Source: Bacteroidales bacterium
Lineage (GTDB): Bacteria > Bacteroidota > Bacteroidia > Bacteroidales > UBA4181
Assembly (NCBI GenBank): GCA_031259205.1
Contig: JAIRLS010000043.1
Span: 1-22,378, forward strand
Direction of reading: 5' to 3'
Length of the DNA: 22,378 nucleotides
Shown here piece after piece: positions 6,684 through 13,615 of this stretch. Both the position numbers and the translations under genes were made by a program. The stretch's first letter is position 1; every line of letters begins with the position of its first letter. The notes beneath the pieces are model-generated. The model was not told where the DNA came from and searched no databases. It saw nothing but the letters and a program-made list of their open reading frames with translations.

Positions 6684-9600
6684 ATGAAAAATATGAAAAT
6701 CGTTTTGCTTGCAGGATGGACAGGGATAGTATCTCTGTTTTTCATGCTGACTTCTTTCCATGACGGCGAAAAATCGCACAGCCGCTCTTCCGGCGACCTT
6801 CCTTCCGCTTACCTGCACTCTCCCTGGGTAGATTCGGTTTTCAACAGCCTGACTTTCGAGCAGCGTATCGGGCAACTGCTGATGGTAGCGGCTTATTCCA
6901 ACAAGGATCGCAAGCATGTCGAACAGGTAGCCGGACATATCACAAAATACGGTATCGGAGGGGTGATTTTTTTTCAGGGCGGCCCGCTGCGACAGGCGCA
7001 TCTAACCAATTATTACCAGCATTTGTCGAAAACGCCGCTGCTTGTCGGAATGGACGCCGAATGGGGGCTGGGGATGCGGCTGGACAGTTGCATCGCCTTT
7101 CCCCGGCAAATGGCGCTGGGGGCGGTGCAAAACACCGGCCTGATTCTCCGGATGGGAGAAGAAATAGGACGGCAACTCAAGCGAATGGGCGTGCACCTGA
7201 ATTTTGCGCCTGTGGTGGACGTCAACAACCAGCCGGCCAATCCCGTTATCGGCATCCGCTCTTTCGGCGAGGATGTCGCCGACGTCGCCCTACGGAGCGC
7301 CCTTTACATGACCGGCATGCAGGAACAGCGCATCCTCACGGCAGCCAAACATTTTCCCGGGCATGGCAACGCCTCCGTCGATTCCCATCAGGCGCTTCCG
7401 GTCATCAACGGCTCATACCGGTCGTTCGACACGCTGGAATGGCGCCCTTACAGGGAACTGATCCAACAGGGACTTACGGGCGTGCTTGCCGGACATCTTT
7501 GCGTACCGGCGCTGGATTCCACGCCTCATCTGGCCTCGTCGCTGTCGCACCGGATACTGACCGGCATTTTGCGCGATTCCCTGCATTTCAACGGACTGGT
7601 ATACACCGATGCGTTGAACATGAAAGGCGTTTCAATGTTCTTCCGTCCGGGGGAAGCGGAAGTCATGGCCTTGAAAGCAGGCGTCGACGTGCTGCTGATG
7701 CCCGACGACGTTCCCCGGGCTGTCGCCGCCATCAGGGCAGCGGTGGACAGCGGACAGATCAGCCGCGAACGGATTGAACTCTCCTGTCGAAAAATACTGG
7801 CCGCCAAGCAGTGGGCAGGACTGAACCGTTACGCGCCGGTGGATACTGCCGGTCTGTTCGATTTCCTGAACCGGCCGGAAGCGGTTGCGCTGAACCGGCA
7901 ACTTGCCGCCGCATCGCTGACCGTGCTGCAAAATCATAACGGCATCCTCCCCCTGAAACATCTCGACCACACCAAAACAGCCATCCTGATTACCGGAAGG
8001 TCAACGCCCAATCATTTTCTGGAAACAGTGAAAAAATACGAAGAAAACGATTATTTCTTTCTCGACGATAAAACCACTCCTTCGCAGGAAAAGGAACTTG
8101 CCGGAACGTTAAGCGCCTATTCGAGGGTCATAGCGGGCATCCACAATACTCGGTACCACAGCAGCCCTGATTACGGTATTTCTCCCCGTGTTCTTTCCTT
8201 TATAGAACGCCTGTCGAAGGAAACGAAGGTGATTCTCTGTCTTTTTGCGCCTCCTTATGCGCTGTCGAACTTCCGGAACAGGGAGAACATGCCGGCTGTC
8301 GTAGTGGCTTATCAGGATGCGCAGGTAATGCAGGAACACGCGGCACAGTTGCTGTATGGAGCGCTGGGCGCGGACGGCCGTCTTCCCGTTACGGTCGATT
8401 CGGCCTGTTCGCTCCACAACGGGATAACTACTGCCGGCGGACTGCGGCTCAGGTATGCTATCCCGGAAGAAGCCGGCATACCCTCCTGCCGGTTGCGCAT
8501 CATCGACACAATGATGACCCATGCCATCGACAGCGGCATGTTCCCCGGTTGCCAGATACTGGCGGCCTGCAACGGCACGGTTTTTTTCAACCGTACATAC
8601 GGAACCACACGCTATGACCTGATGGAACCCGTCCGCCCGGAACACATCTACGATCTGGCTTCGATAACCAAAATAGCGGCAACGCTCCCGACCGTCATGC
8701 TCCTGTACGACCGCGAAGAAATCCGGCTGAGAGACCGCCTGAACAAACATCTTAACTTTTCCGAAGATAGCGAAATCGACCGTATCACGCTGATCGACCT
8801 GCTGACCCATCAGGCGCGCCTGCCCGCCTTCATCCCTTTTTACCTGAACGTATTGCAACCGGCCGACACTTCACAAACCCTGATCTCAAAAGACGAAAAC
8901 CATCCTGTCCGCCCGGCGGGAAACATCCTCCGGAATCACCGGATAACATTCAACCCTACGTATATAACCGCTTCGGAAGATCATAACCACCACCGGCAAA
9001 TCGCAAGAGATCTTTACGTCATGGACAGTTTCCGGGACACGATTTTCAGCCTCATCAGGCATACCACCCTGAAACCGAGAAAACAGTACCTGTACAGCGA
9101 TCTGGGTTTCATCCTGCTGACGGAACTGATAGAACAAAAAACCGGTCTCGGTCTGGACGCCTTTGCGTCACACCTGTTTTACCGGCGGCTGGGCGCATCG
9201 ACGCTGGGATACTGCCCCCTGAACCGTTTCCCGAAAGAACGGATCGTTCCCACAGCCAACGATACCGTTTTCCGCAAACAATGGCTGCAAGGATACGTAC
9301 ACGACGGAAATGCCGCATTGATGGGCGGCGTGAGCGGTCACGCCGGACTGTTCGGCAATGCCAACGACCTGGCAAAACTGATGCAGATGTACCTCAACAA
9401 AGGCGAATACGGCGGCGAACGATTCATTGAAGAAAAAACCGTTGAGGAATTTACCTCCTGCCCTTATTGTCAACAGGGCAACCGTCGCGGCACAGGATTC
9501 GACAAACCCGAAACCGACCCGAAGAAAATCAGTCCGATTGCCAAAAACGCTTCGCCGGAAAGTTTCGGACACAACGGATTTACCGGCACCTGCGTATGGA

Positions 9601-9782
9601 TGGACCCCGAAAACGGACTGCTGTTCGTCTTCCTCTCCAACCGGGTATGCCCGGATGAAAGCAATAACAAACTGACCGCTTCCCACATGCGAAGCAGAAT
9701 CTACCGGATATTTGCCGACGCCGTCAACCGGAGCGACACAGACCCGCCGGCCTCAAACCGGCAGGAATGTCGCGACCATTAA
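6684..9782 (+). CDS. Exported GH3 beta-N-acetylhexosaminidase fused to a beta-lactamase-like serine hydrolase
   Basis: A two-domain envelope enzyme of 1032 residues. A hydrophobic signal (about 4-24, no lipobox Cys) suggests export. The first half is a NagZ-type GH3 barrel: KHFPGHGNASVDSH (222-235) holds the Asp-His acid/base pair (D233, H235), and LVYTDALNMKG carries the probable nucleophile D309. This family cleaves terminal beta-N-acetylglucosamine, including muropeptides. The second half is a class C beta-lactamase/esterase-like domain with SITK (S660-K663), YSD (804-806, replacing YxN) and HNG (963-965), so a serine hydrolase or peptidase is likely. The combination suggests processing of peptidoglycan fragments, but that is inference. 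The promoter predicts a nearly leaderless ATG 6684; in-frame ATG 6693 is an alternative start. Confidence 0.9.
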   Translation: MKNMKIVLLAGWTGIVSLFFMLTSFHDGEKSHSRSSGDLPSAYLHSPWVDSVFNSLTFEQRIGQLLMVAAYSNKDRKHVEQVAGHITKYGIGGVIFFQGGPLRQAHLTNYYQHLSKTPLLVGMDAEWGLGMRLDSCIAFPRQMALGAVQNTGLILRMGEEIGRQLKRMGVHLNFAPVVDVNNQPANPVIGIRSFGEDVADVALRSALYMTGMQEQRILTAAKHFPGHGNASVDSHQALPVINGSYRSFDTLEWRPYRELIQQGLTGVLAGHLCVPALDSTPHLASSLSHRILTGILRDSLHFNGLVYTDALNMKGVSMFFRPGEAEVMALKAGVDVLLMPDDVPRAVAAIRAAVDSGQISRERIELSCRKILAAKQWAGLNRYAPVDTAGLFDFLNRPEAVALNRQLAAASLTVLQNHNGILPLKHLDHTKTAILITGRSTPNHFLETVKKYEENDYFFLDDKTTPSQEKELAGTLSAYSRVIAGIHNTRYHSSPDYGISPRVLSFIERLSKETKVILCLFAPPYALSNFRNRENMPAVVVAYQDAQVMQEHAAQLLYGALGADGRLPVTVDSACSLHNGITTAGGLRLRYAIPEEAGIPSCRLRIIDTMMTHAIDSGMFPGCQILAACNGTVFFNRTYGTTRYDLMEPVRPEHIYDLASITKIAATLPTVMLLYDREEIRLRDRLNKHLNFSEDSEIDRITLIDLLTHQARLPAFIPFYLNVLQPADTSQTLISKDENHPVRPAGNILRNHRITFNPTYITASEDHNHHRQIARDLYVMDSFRDTIFSLIRHTTLKPRKQYLYSDLGFILLTELIEQKTGLGLDAFASHLFYRRLGASTLGYCPLNRFPKERIVPTANDTVFRKQWLQGYVHDGNAALMGGVSGHAGLFGNANDLAKLMQMYLNKGEYGGERFIEEKTVEEFTSCPYCQQGNRRGTGFDKPETDPKKISPIAKNASPESFGHNGFTGTCVWMDPENGLLFVFLSNRVCPDESNNKLTASHMRSRIYRIFADAVNRSDTDPPASNRQECRDH

Positions 9783-9893
9783 CCCCGATTGCAGCCGGCC
9801 GGGTGATGGAACGGGGAAATTAATCATTCAAGTTTCCCGCCTGATTTTATTCGATTGTAAACCGGTCTAACTCCGCAAATGTCAGGAATCATT
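9783..9893. other. Short intergenic segment, nothing recognised
   Basis: About 110 bases between the hydrolase stop and the 42-bp array. I see no terminator, promoter or recognisable end of the dispersed element here, although copy E would need a left end somewhere on this side of the array. Confidence 0.4.
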
Positions 9894-10302
9894 GTTGCGG
9901 CTGAATTTCCCAAGTCGGGACGAACTGTCGCACGACCTGCGGCAACTTTTCCCAACTTGGGACGAACTGCCGCACGACCAGCGGCAACTTTTCCCAAGTC
10001 GGGACGAACTGCCGCACGGCTGCGGCAACTTTTCCCAACTTGGGACGAACTGCCGCACGACTGCGGCAGCATTTTTAAAATCTTTTTGGTCTGCCGCACG
10101 ACCAGCGGCAGCATTTCCAAAATCTTTTTGGACTGTTGCACGACCAGCGGCAGCATTTTTAAAATCTTTTTGGACTGTTGCACGACCAGCGGCAGCATTT
10201 TTAAAATTTTTTTGGACTGTTGCACGACCAGCGGCAGCATTTTTAAAATCTTTTTGGTCTGCCGCACGACCGGCGGCAGCATTTCCCGAATCGGGACGGT
10301 CT
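9894..10302. repeat. 42-bp tandem repeat array, about ten units
   Basis: Nine units of 41-42 bases start at 9927, after a partial unit at 9894. Each unit begins with a hairpin of the form TGCCGC/GCGGCA around ACGACCA, followed by a second hairpin that comes in two versions: TCCCAA/TTGGGA (or TCCCAAGTCGGGA) in the first units, and AAAATCTTTTTGG in the middle ones. The last unit returns to a CCCGAATCGGG form. Frames on both strands stay open through it only because 42 is a multiple of three. No spacers are present, so it is not CRISPR. The array runs straight into repeat copy E. Confidence 0.85.
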
Positions 10303-10434
10303 GCATTCTCCAAAGGATGGTTTTCGCGTTTTCAGACGCACGCCGTGCTACATTCAGACGCACGCCGTGCGTCTCTACATTTAGACGCACGCCGTGCGCC
10401 CATTTTCATAGCGCCTCAATAGAAAGAATTAAGC
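10303..10434 (-). repeat. Dispersed inverted-repeat element, copy E (one end only)
   Basis: This ends CATAGCGCCTCAATAGAAAG then AATTAAGC, recognisable as the terminal sequence of the family but diverged. It carries three copies of the ACGCACGCCGTGC hairpin module; the middle one is a perfect 8-3-8 hairpin (AGACGCAC/GTGCGTCT around GCC, 10356-10374). The module TCTGCATTCTCCAAAG at the left matches copy D. No opposite end was found; the 42-bp array stands where the rest should be, so either the array lies inside the element or it replaced part of it. Confidence 0.7.
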
Positions 10435-10486
10435 AAATAAATATTATTTTTTAACAAGACATAATGTTTTTTTTTGAAAAAACATT

Positions 10487-10494
10487 TATCTTTG
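10487..10494 (+). promoter_or_regulatory. -7 box of the rhamnulokinase-family gene
   Basis: TATCTTTG matches TAnnTTTG; transcription would start near 10498, 17 bases before ATG 10515. No good -33 box is visible in the T-rich sequence upstream. Confidence 0.5.
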
Positions 10495-10514
10495 GCGTTT
10501 GAAAAACTTAGATT

Positions 10515-11993
10515 ATGGAATCGCATACATTCATCGCTTTTGATCTTGGCGCCACCAGCGGGCGGGCTATTGCCGGCATTTTGTCCGACGAAAAGATCGT
10601 CATGGAAGAGGTTTCTCGTTTTGCCAATAATATGGTTAGCGTGGGAGAACATCTTCACTGGAACATTCTGGGCATTTACGATATTTTGAAAAACAGTTTG
10701 AAAACTTACGCTTTGAGCGGTAAACCGGCTCTCGAATCCATCGGTATCGACACGTGGGGCGTTGATTTCGGTTTGTTGGCAGGCGACGGTTCGCTGCTGG
10801 GAGCGCCCTACGCATACCGCGACCCGCACACCAACGGCGTCATGGAAGAATATTTCAAATTGTTGCCTCGCGAAAAGGTTTACGAACTGACAGGCATTCA
10901 GTTTATGCAATTTAATAGTTTATTCCAGCTTTTTGCGATGAAAAGGAACGGGTCATCCTTGCTGGAAGCAGCTAAAGATCTTCTGTTTTTGCCCGATTTA
11001 TTGAATTACCTGTTTACCGGCGTAAAAAAGGCAGAGTTTACCATTGCTTCCACTTCGCAGATGCTCAATCCGAAAACCATGACATGGGCTAAAGAACTGT
11101 TCGACGTTTTTGACGTACCGGTTTCGCTGATGCAACCGCTCTCGCTTCCCGGCGTCATTACCGGATATCTCACCGATAGCGTCCGGAAAGAAACAGGAAC
11201 GGACAAAATACCTGTGGTAGCGGTAGGCGCTCATGATACGGCGTCGGCCATTGCAGCAGTGCCGGCGGAAGGCGAAAACTGGGCATACCTCAGTTCCGGC
11301 ACATGGTCGCTGATGGGGATTGAAACGAAAAAGCCCCTGATTGACAAAGAAACCGAAAAGATGAACTTTACGAATGAAGGAGGGATAGGAGGCACTTTCC
11401 GTTTCCTGAAAAACATTACCGGCATGTGGCTGCTGGAACAATGTCGCAAGGAATGGGCATCGGAAAAGGATTACGCTTACGGCGAACTGGTGAACATGGC
11501 CAAAACCGAAAAACCGTTTGTCTGTTTCGTCGATCCCGATGCGCCCGATTTCATGAATCCCGAAAGCATGATAATCGCAATCAAAAACTACTGCCAACGT
11601 TCGAAACAACCTGTTCCCTCTTCTACGGGGCAAATCGTGCGTTGTATTTTCGAAAGCCTCGCCCTGAAATACCGCTATACACTGGAACAACTCCAGCGAG
11701 TATCTCCTCATCCGATTGAAAAGCTGCATGTCATAGGCGGTGGGGCAAAGAATGACTATCTCTGCCAGATGACGGCCAATGCCATCAAAATGCCGGTCAT
11801 TGCCGGACCTGCCGAAGGAACTGCCATAGGCAACCTTTTAGTACAGGCCATGGCGCTTGGATACTTGAAATCATTGAGCGATATCCGGCAAATAGTGCGC
11901 AATTCCATTGATACTCGGAATTTTTATCCGCAAAATGCAGGCGAATGGGAGCAGGCCTATTCGAAATATAAGACGGTGATTGCCGTCGGATGA
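10515..11993 (+). CDS. rhaB: Rhamnulokinase-family carbohydrate kinase
   Basis: FGGY-type sugar kinase, ATP-dependent phosphorylation of a ketose (L-rhamnulose or L-fuculose) in the cytoplasm. The protein aligns by eye with E. coli RhaB over its length: FDLGATSGR (phosphate-binding loop, 9-17), SIGIDTWGVDFGLL (75-88), PYAYRDPHTNG, GIQFMQFNSLFQL, AHDTASA (D241, the expected catalytic base), YLSSGTWSLMGIE, and the C-terminal ATP-binding HVIGGGAKN and GPAEGTAIGN. Length of 492 is normal. Bacteroidales fuculokinases, as I recall, also look like RhaB, and a FucP-like transporter lies 4 kb upstream, so L-fuculose is a real alternative. No isomerase or aldolase is nearby. It stands alone between two repeat elements. 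Confidence 0.85.
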   Translation: MESHTFIAFDLGATSGRAIAGILSDEKIVMEEVSRFANNMVSVGEHLHWNILGIYDILKNSLKTYALSGKPALESIGIDTWGVDFGLLAGDGSLLGAPYAYRDPHTNGVMEEYFKLLPREKVYELTGIQFMQFNSLFQLFAMKRNGSSLLEAAKDLLFLPDLLNYLFTGVKKAEFTIASTSQMLNPKTMTWAKELFDVFDVPVSLMQPLSLPGVITGYLTDSVRKETGTDKIPVVAVGAHDTASAIAAVPAEGENWAYLSSGTWSLMGIETKKPLIDKETEKMNFTNEGGIGGTFRFLKNITGMWLLEQCRKEWASEKDYAYGELVNMAKTEKPFVCFVDPDAPDFMNPESMIIAIKNYCQRSKQPVPSSTGQIVRCIFESLALKYRYTLEQLQRVSPHPIEKLHVIGGGAKNDYLCQMTANAIKMPVIAGPAEGTAIGNLLVQAMALGYLKSLSDIRQIVRNSIDTRNFYPQNAGEWEQAYSKYKTVIAVG

Positions 11994-12023
11994 TTTGTCT
12001 GCTTGTGCGAACAGGAAAACCGT

Positions 12024-12557
12024 GGTTAATTCTTTTTTTGAGGCGCTATTGGTCAGTAGACTGTTCCATCCGTATTTTGTTTCCCGCTTTCTTCCCATCC
12101 CTCTTAAAAGTCCCGGTAGGACTTGATTTTCATAACCGCCGGTCGCTGACCGGCGGAAAGGAAGCCTCCCGCAGCAGTGCGGCTGCCTGAATTTTCAATT
12201 CAGGCAGAAGAAGTTATGGACAGGCTTCCGCAGGTCGTTGACCTGCGGTTATGAAAGTTACGTCCTTTCAGGACGTTCTGCATTCTCCAAAGCGCTTTTA
12301 GACGCACGCCATGCGTCTCTACATTCACGCTTTCAGGCGCACGCCGTGCTTTCAGGCGCACGCCGTGCTTTCAGGCGCACGCCGTGCTTTCAGGCGCACG
12401 CCGTGCGCCTCTACATTCGTACTTTCGTGCCTTCGTGCCTTCGCGCCTTCGCGCCTTCGTGCCTTCGCGCTTTCGTGCCTTCGTGCCTTCGTGCCTTCGC
12501 GCCTTCGTGGAGGTCAGAAGAATTGTTTTTCATAGCACCTCAAAAAAAGAATTAACC
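12024..12557 (-). repeat. Dispersed inverted-repeat element, copy D (complete, 534 bp)
   Basis: Begins GGTTAATTC...GGCGCTATT 30 bases after the kinase stop and ends CATAGCACC...GAATTAACC; the 26-bp ends differ by one base (a C/T that still allows G-U). It is inverted relative to copies A, B and C. Interior hairpins: CCGCCGGTC/GACCGGCGG around GCT (12136-12156); an 11-3-11 perfect stem around TTC (12183-12207); CCGCAGGTC/GACCTGCGG around GTT (12228-12248); ACGTCCT/AGGACGT around TTC (12260-12276). These are followed by four 19-bp and about eleven 9-bp tandem units. It contains no transposase. Frames reading AFVPSCLRAF are repeat by-products. Confidence 0.9.
12331..12510. repeat. 19-bp and 9-bp tandem repeats inside copy D
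   Basis: Four exact 19-bp units TTTCAGGCGCACGCCGTGC occupy 12331-12406. From about 12412 to 12510 follow roughly eleven copies of a 9-mer CTTCGTGCC/CTTCGCGCC. The same 9-mer, in reverse complement, occurs in other copy numbers in elements A, B and C, so it is a length-variable module. Confidence 0.85.
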
Positions 12558-12570
12558 TTTTTTTGCCCTG

Positions 12571-12604
12571 TTTGTCCAATATACACGAAAATACGCTATC
12601 TTTG
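12571..12604 (+). promoter_or_regulatory. Promoter of thiG
   Basis: TTTG at 12571-12574 and TATCTTTG at 12597-12604, spacing 22. The predicted start near 12608 is at the first base pairs of the leader RNA structure, about 200 bases before thiG. The promoter begins 14 bases past the end of repeat copy D. Confidence 0.6.
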
Positions 12605-12607
12605 TGC

Positions 12608-12741
12608 ACGTCAAGGCCACAATATCTGTTCATAAACTTACATTTTAATTGTTTATCAATTATTTATTTAAAGCTACAAAGATGGCAATTGTACGTGAGA
12701 GTACGGCAGTAAGCGAAACAGAGGTGGCCTTGATTTTTATT
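12608..12741 (+). ncRNA. Candidate structured leader RNA upstream of thiG
   Basis: TCAAGGCCAC (12611-12620), at the expected 5' end of the transcript, is perfectly complementary to GTGGCCTTGA (12724-12733), which is followed by TTTTTATT. Inside, CTGTT/AACAG (12626-12630 with 12717-12721) extends the closing helix, and AATTG/CAATT (12647-12661) and GTAC/GTAC (about 12691-12704) give inner hairpins. This could be a regulatory leader with a terminator-like last helix or a small RNA. It lacks the conserved TPP riboswitch blocks (CTGAGA, ACCTGATCTGG). The fold was done by eye. Confidence 0.45.
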
Positions 12742-12807
12742 ACGCGCTTGGAAAACACAAGTTTTTCATCTAATTTTGGCCGTGATTTTACCAACGAAAT
12801 ACGATAA
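12682..12807 (+). CDS. Possible 41-residue upstream ORF
   Basis: An ATG at 12682 opens MAIVRESTAVSETEVALIFI..., ending at TAA 12805-12807, two bases before the thiG ATG. It is not a ThiS (no C-terminal GG) and matches nothing I recognise. It overlaps the 3' half of the candidate structured leader, so either it is a translated regulator of thiG or the frame is open by chance. The close spacing to thiG is the only support for translation. Confidence 0.3.
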   Translation: MAIVRESTAVSETEVALIFITRLENTSFSSNFGRDFTNEIR

Positions 12808-12809
12808 AG

Positions 12810-13577
12810 ATGAATCTGATAATTGCAGAAAAAGAGTTTCATTCCCGACTGTTTCTTGGGAGCGGAAAATTCGGATCGAACGAAATCATGTCTGCTGCCA
12901 TTGATGCGTCGAATACGCAGATGGTAACCGTTGCCATGAAAAGGCTGGAAATGAACCGTCGCCATGACGACATGCTTGAACACATCCGGAAGCCTGGGAT
13001 TTGGCTTTTACCGAATACTTCGGGGGTACGCAATGCCAAAGAAGCAGTTTTTGCGGCACAGTTGGCGCGTGATGCTTTTGAAACCCAATGGTTGAAACTG
13101 GAAATCCATCCCGACCCGCGCTATCTGCTTCCCGATCCGGTGGAAACGTTAAAAGCGACGGAAACATTGTCGAAACTCGGATTTGTTGTTTTGCCGTACA
13201 TTCAGGCTGATCCCGTGTTGTGCAAGCTGTTGGAAGACGCGGGCGCGGCAACGGTAATGCCGCTGGGAGCGCCCATAGGCACTAACAAAGGACTGCGGAC
13301 GCGCGACCTGCTCGAAATCATTATCGAACAGAGCAAAGTGCCGGTAGTGATTGATGCGGGTATCGGAGCGCCTTCTCATGCGGCGGAAGCAATGGAATTA
13401 GGCGCTGACGCCGTATTGGTGAATACCGCCATTGCGGTGGCAGGTGATCCCGTCCGTATGGCAACAGCTTTCCGCTGGGCTGTAGAAAGCGGACGCATGG
13501 CCTATGAAGCCCGCTTAGCGGCCCCTGTCAAAACAGCAACTGCCAGCAGCCCGTTGACGTCGTTTTTGAATGAGTGA
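12810..13577 (+). CDS. thiG: Thiazole synthase
   Basis: Forms the thiazole phosphate moiety of thiamine from 1-deoxyxylulose 5-phosphate, dehydroglycine and ThiS thiocarboxylate, in the cytoplasm. It is a TIM barrel with the Schiff-base lysine in QWLKLEIH (K96, the same number as in B. subtilis ThiG), followed by DPVETLKA, VMPLGAPIGTNKGL (phosphate-binding), and VPVVIDAGIGAPSHAAEAMELGADAVLVNTAIA. The 255-residue length is normal. ThiS, ThiH, ThiC and ThiE are not adjacent, which is unusual for Bacteroidales, where thi genes are usually clustered. Regulation is probably through the long leader; no TPP riboswitch is visible. Confidence 0.95.
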   Translation: MNLIIAEKEFHSRLFLGSGKFGSNEIMSAAIDASNTQMVTVAMKRLEMNRRHDDMLEHIRKPGIWLLPNTSGVRNAKEAVFAAQLARDAFETQWLKLEIHPDPRYLLPDPVETLKATETLSKLGFVVLPYIQADPVLCKLLEDAGAATVMPLGAPIGTNKGLRTRDLLEIIIEQSKVPVVIDAGIGAPSHAAEAMELGADAVLVNTAIAVAGDPVRMATAFRWAVESGRMAYEARLAAPVKTATASSPLTSFLNE

Positions 13578-13615
13578 AAAGGCTGTTGTTGCCTATAATG
13601 TTATATGTTCAATGC

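Noticed and set aside
9894..10302. CRISPR array
   Set aside because: Units are contiguous with no unique spacers, and no cas genes are nearby.
9824..10454. Long frames on both strands with a 14-residue repeated peptide
   Set aside because: The 42-bp unit is a multiple of three, so several frames stay open automatically; no promoter or start supports any, and none resembles a known protein.
12238..12635. Frames reading AFVPSCLRAF-type repeats
   Set aside because: They are translations of the 9-bp tandem repeat within copy D, open in three frames at once.
12608..12809. TPP riboswitch for thiG
   Set aside because: Neither the CTGAGA nor the ACCTGATCTGG conserved block is present.
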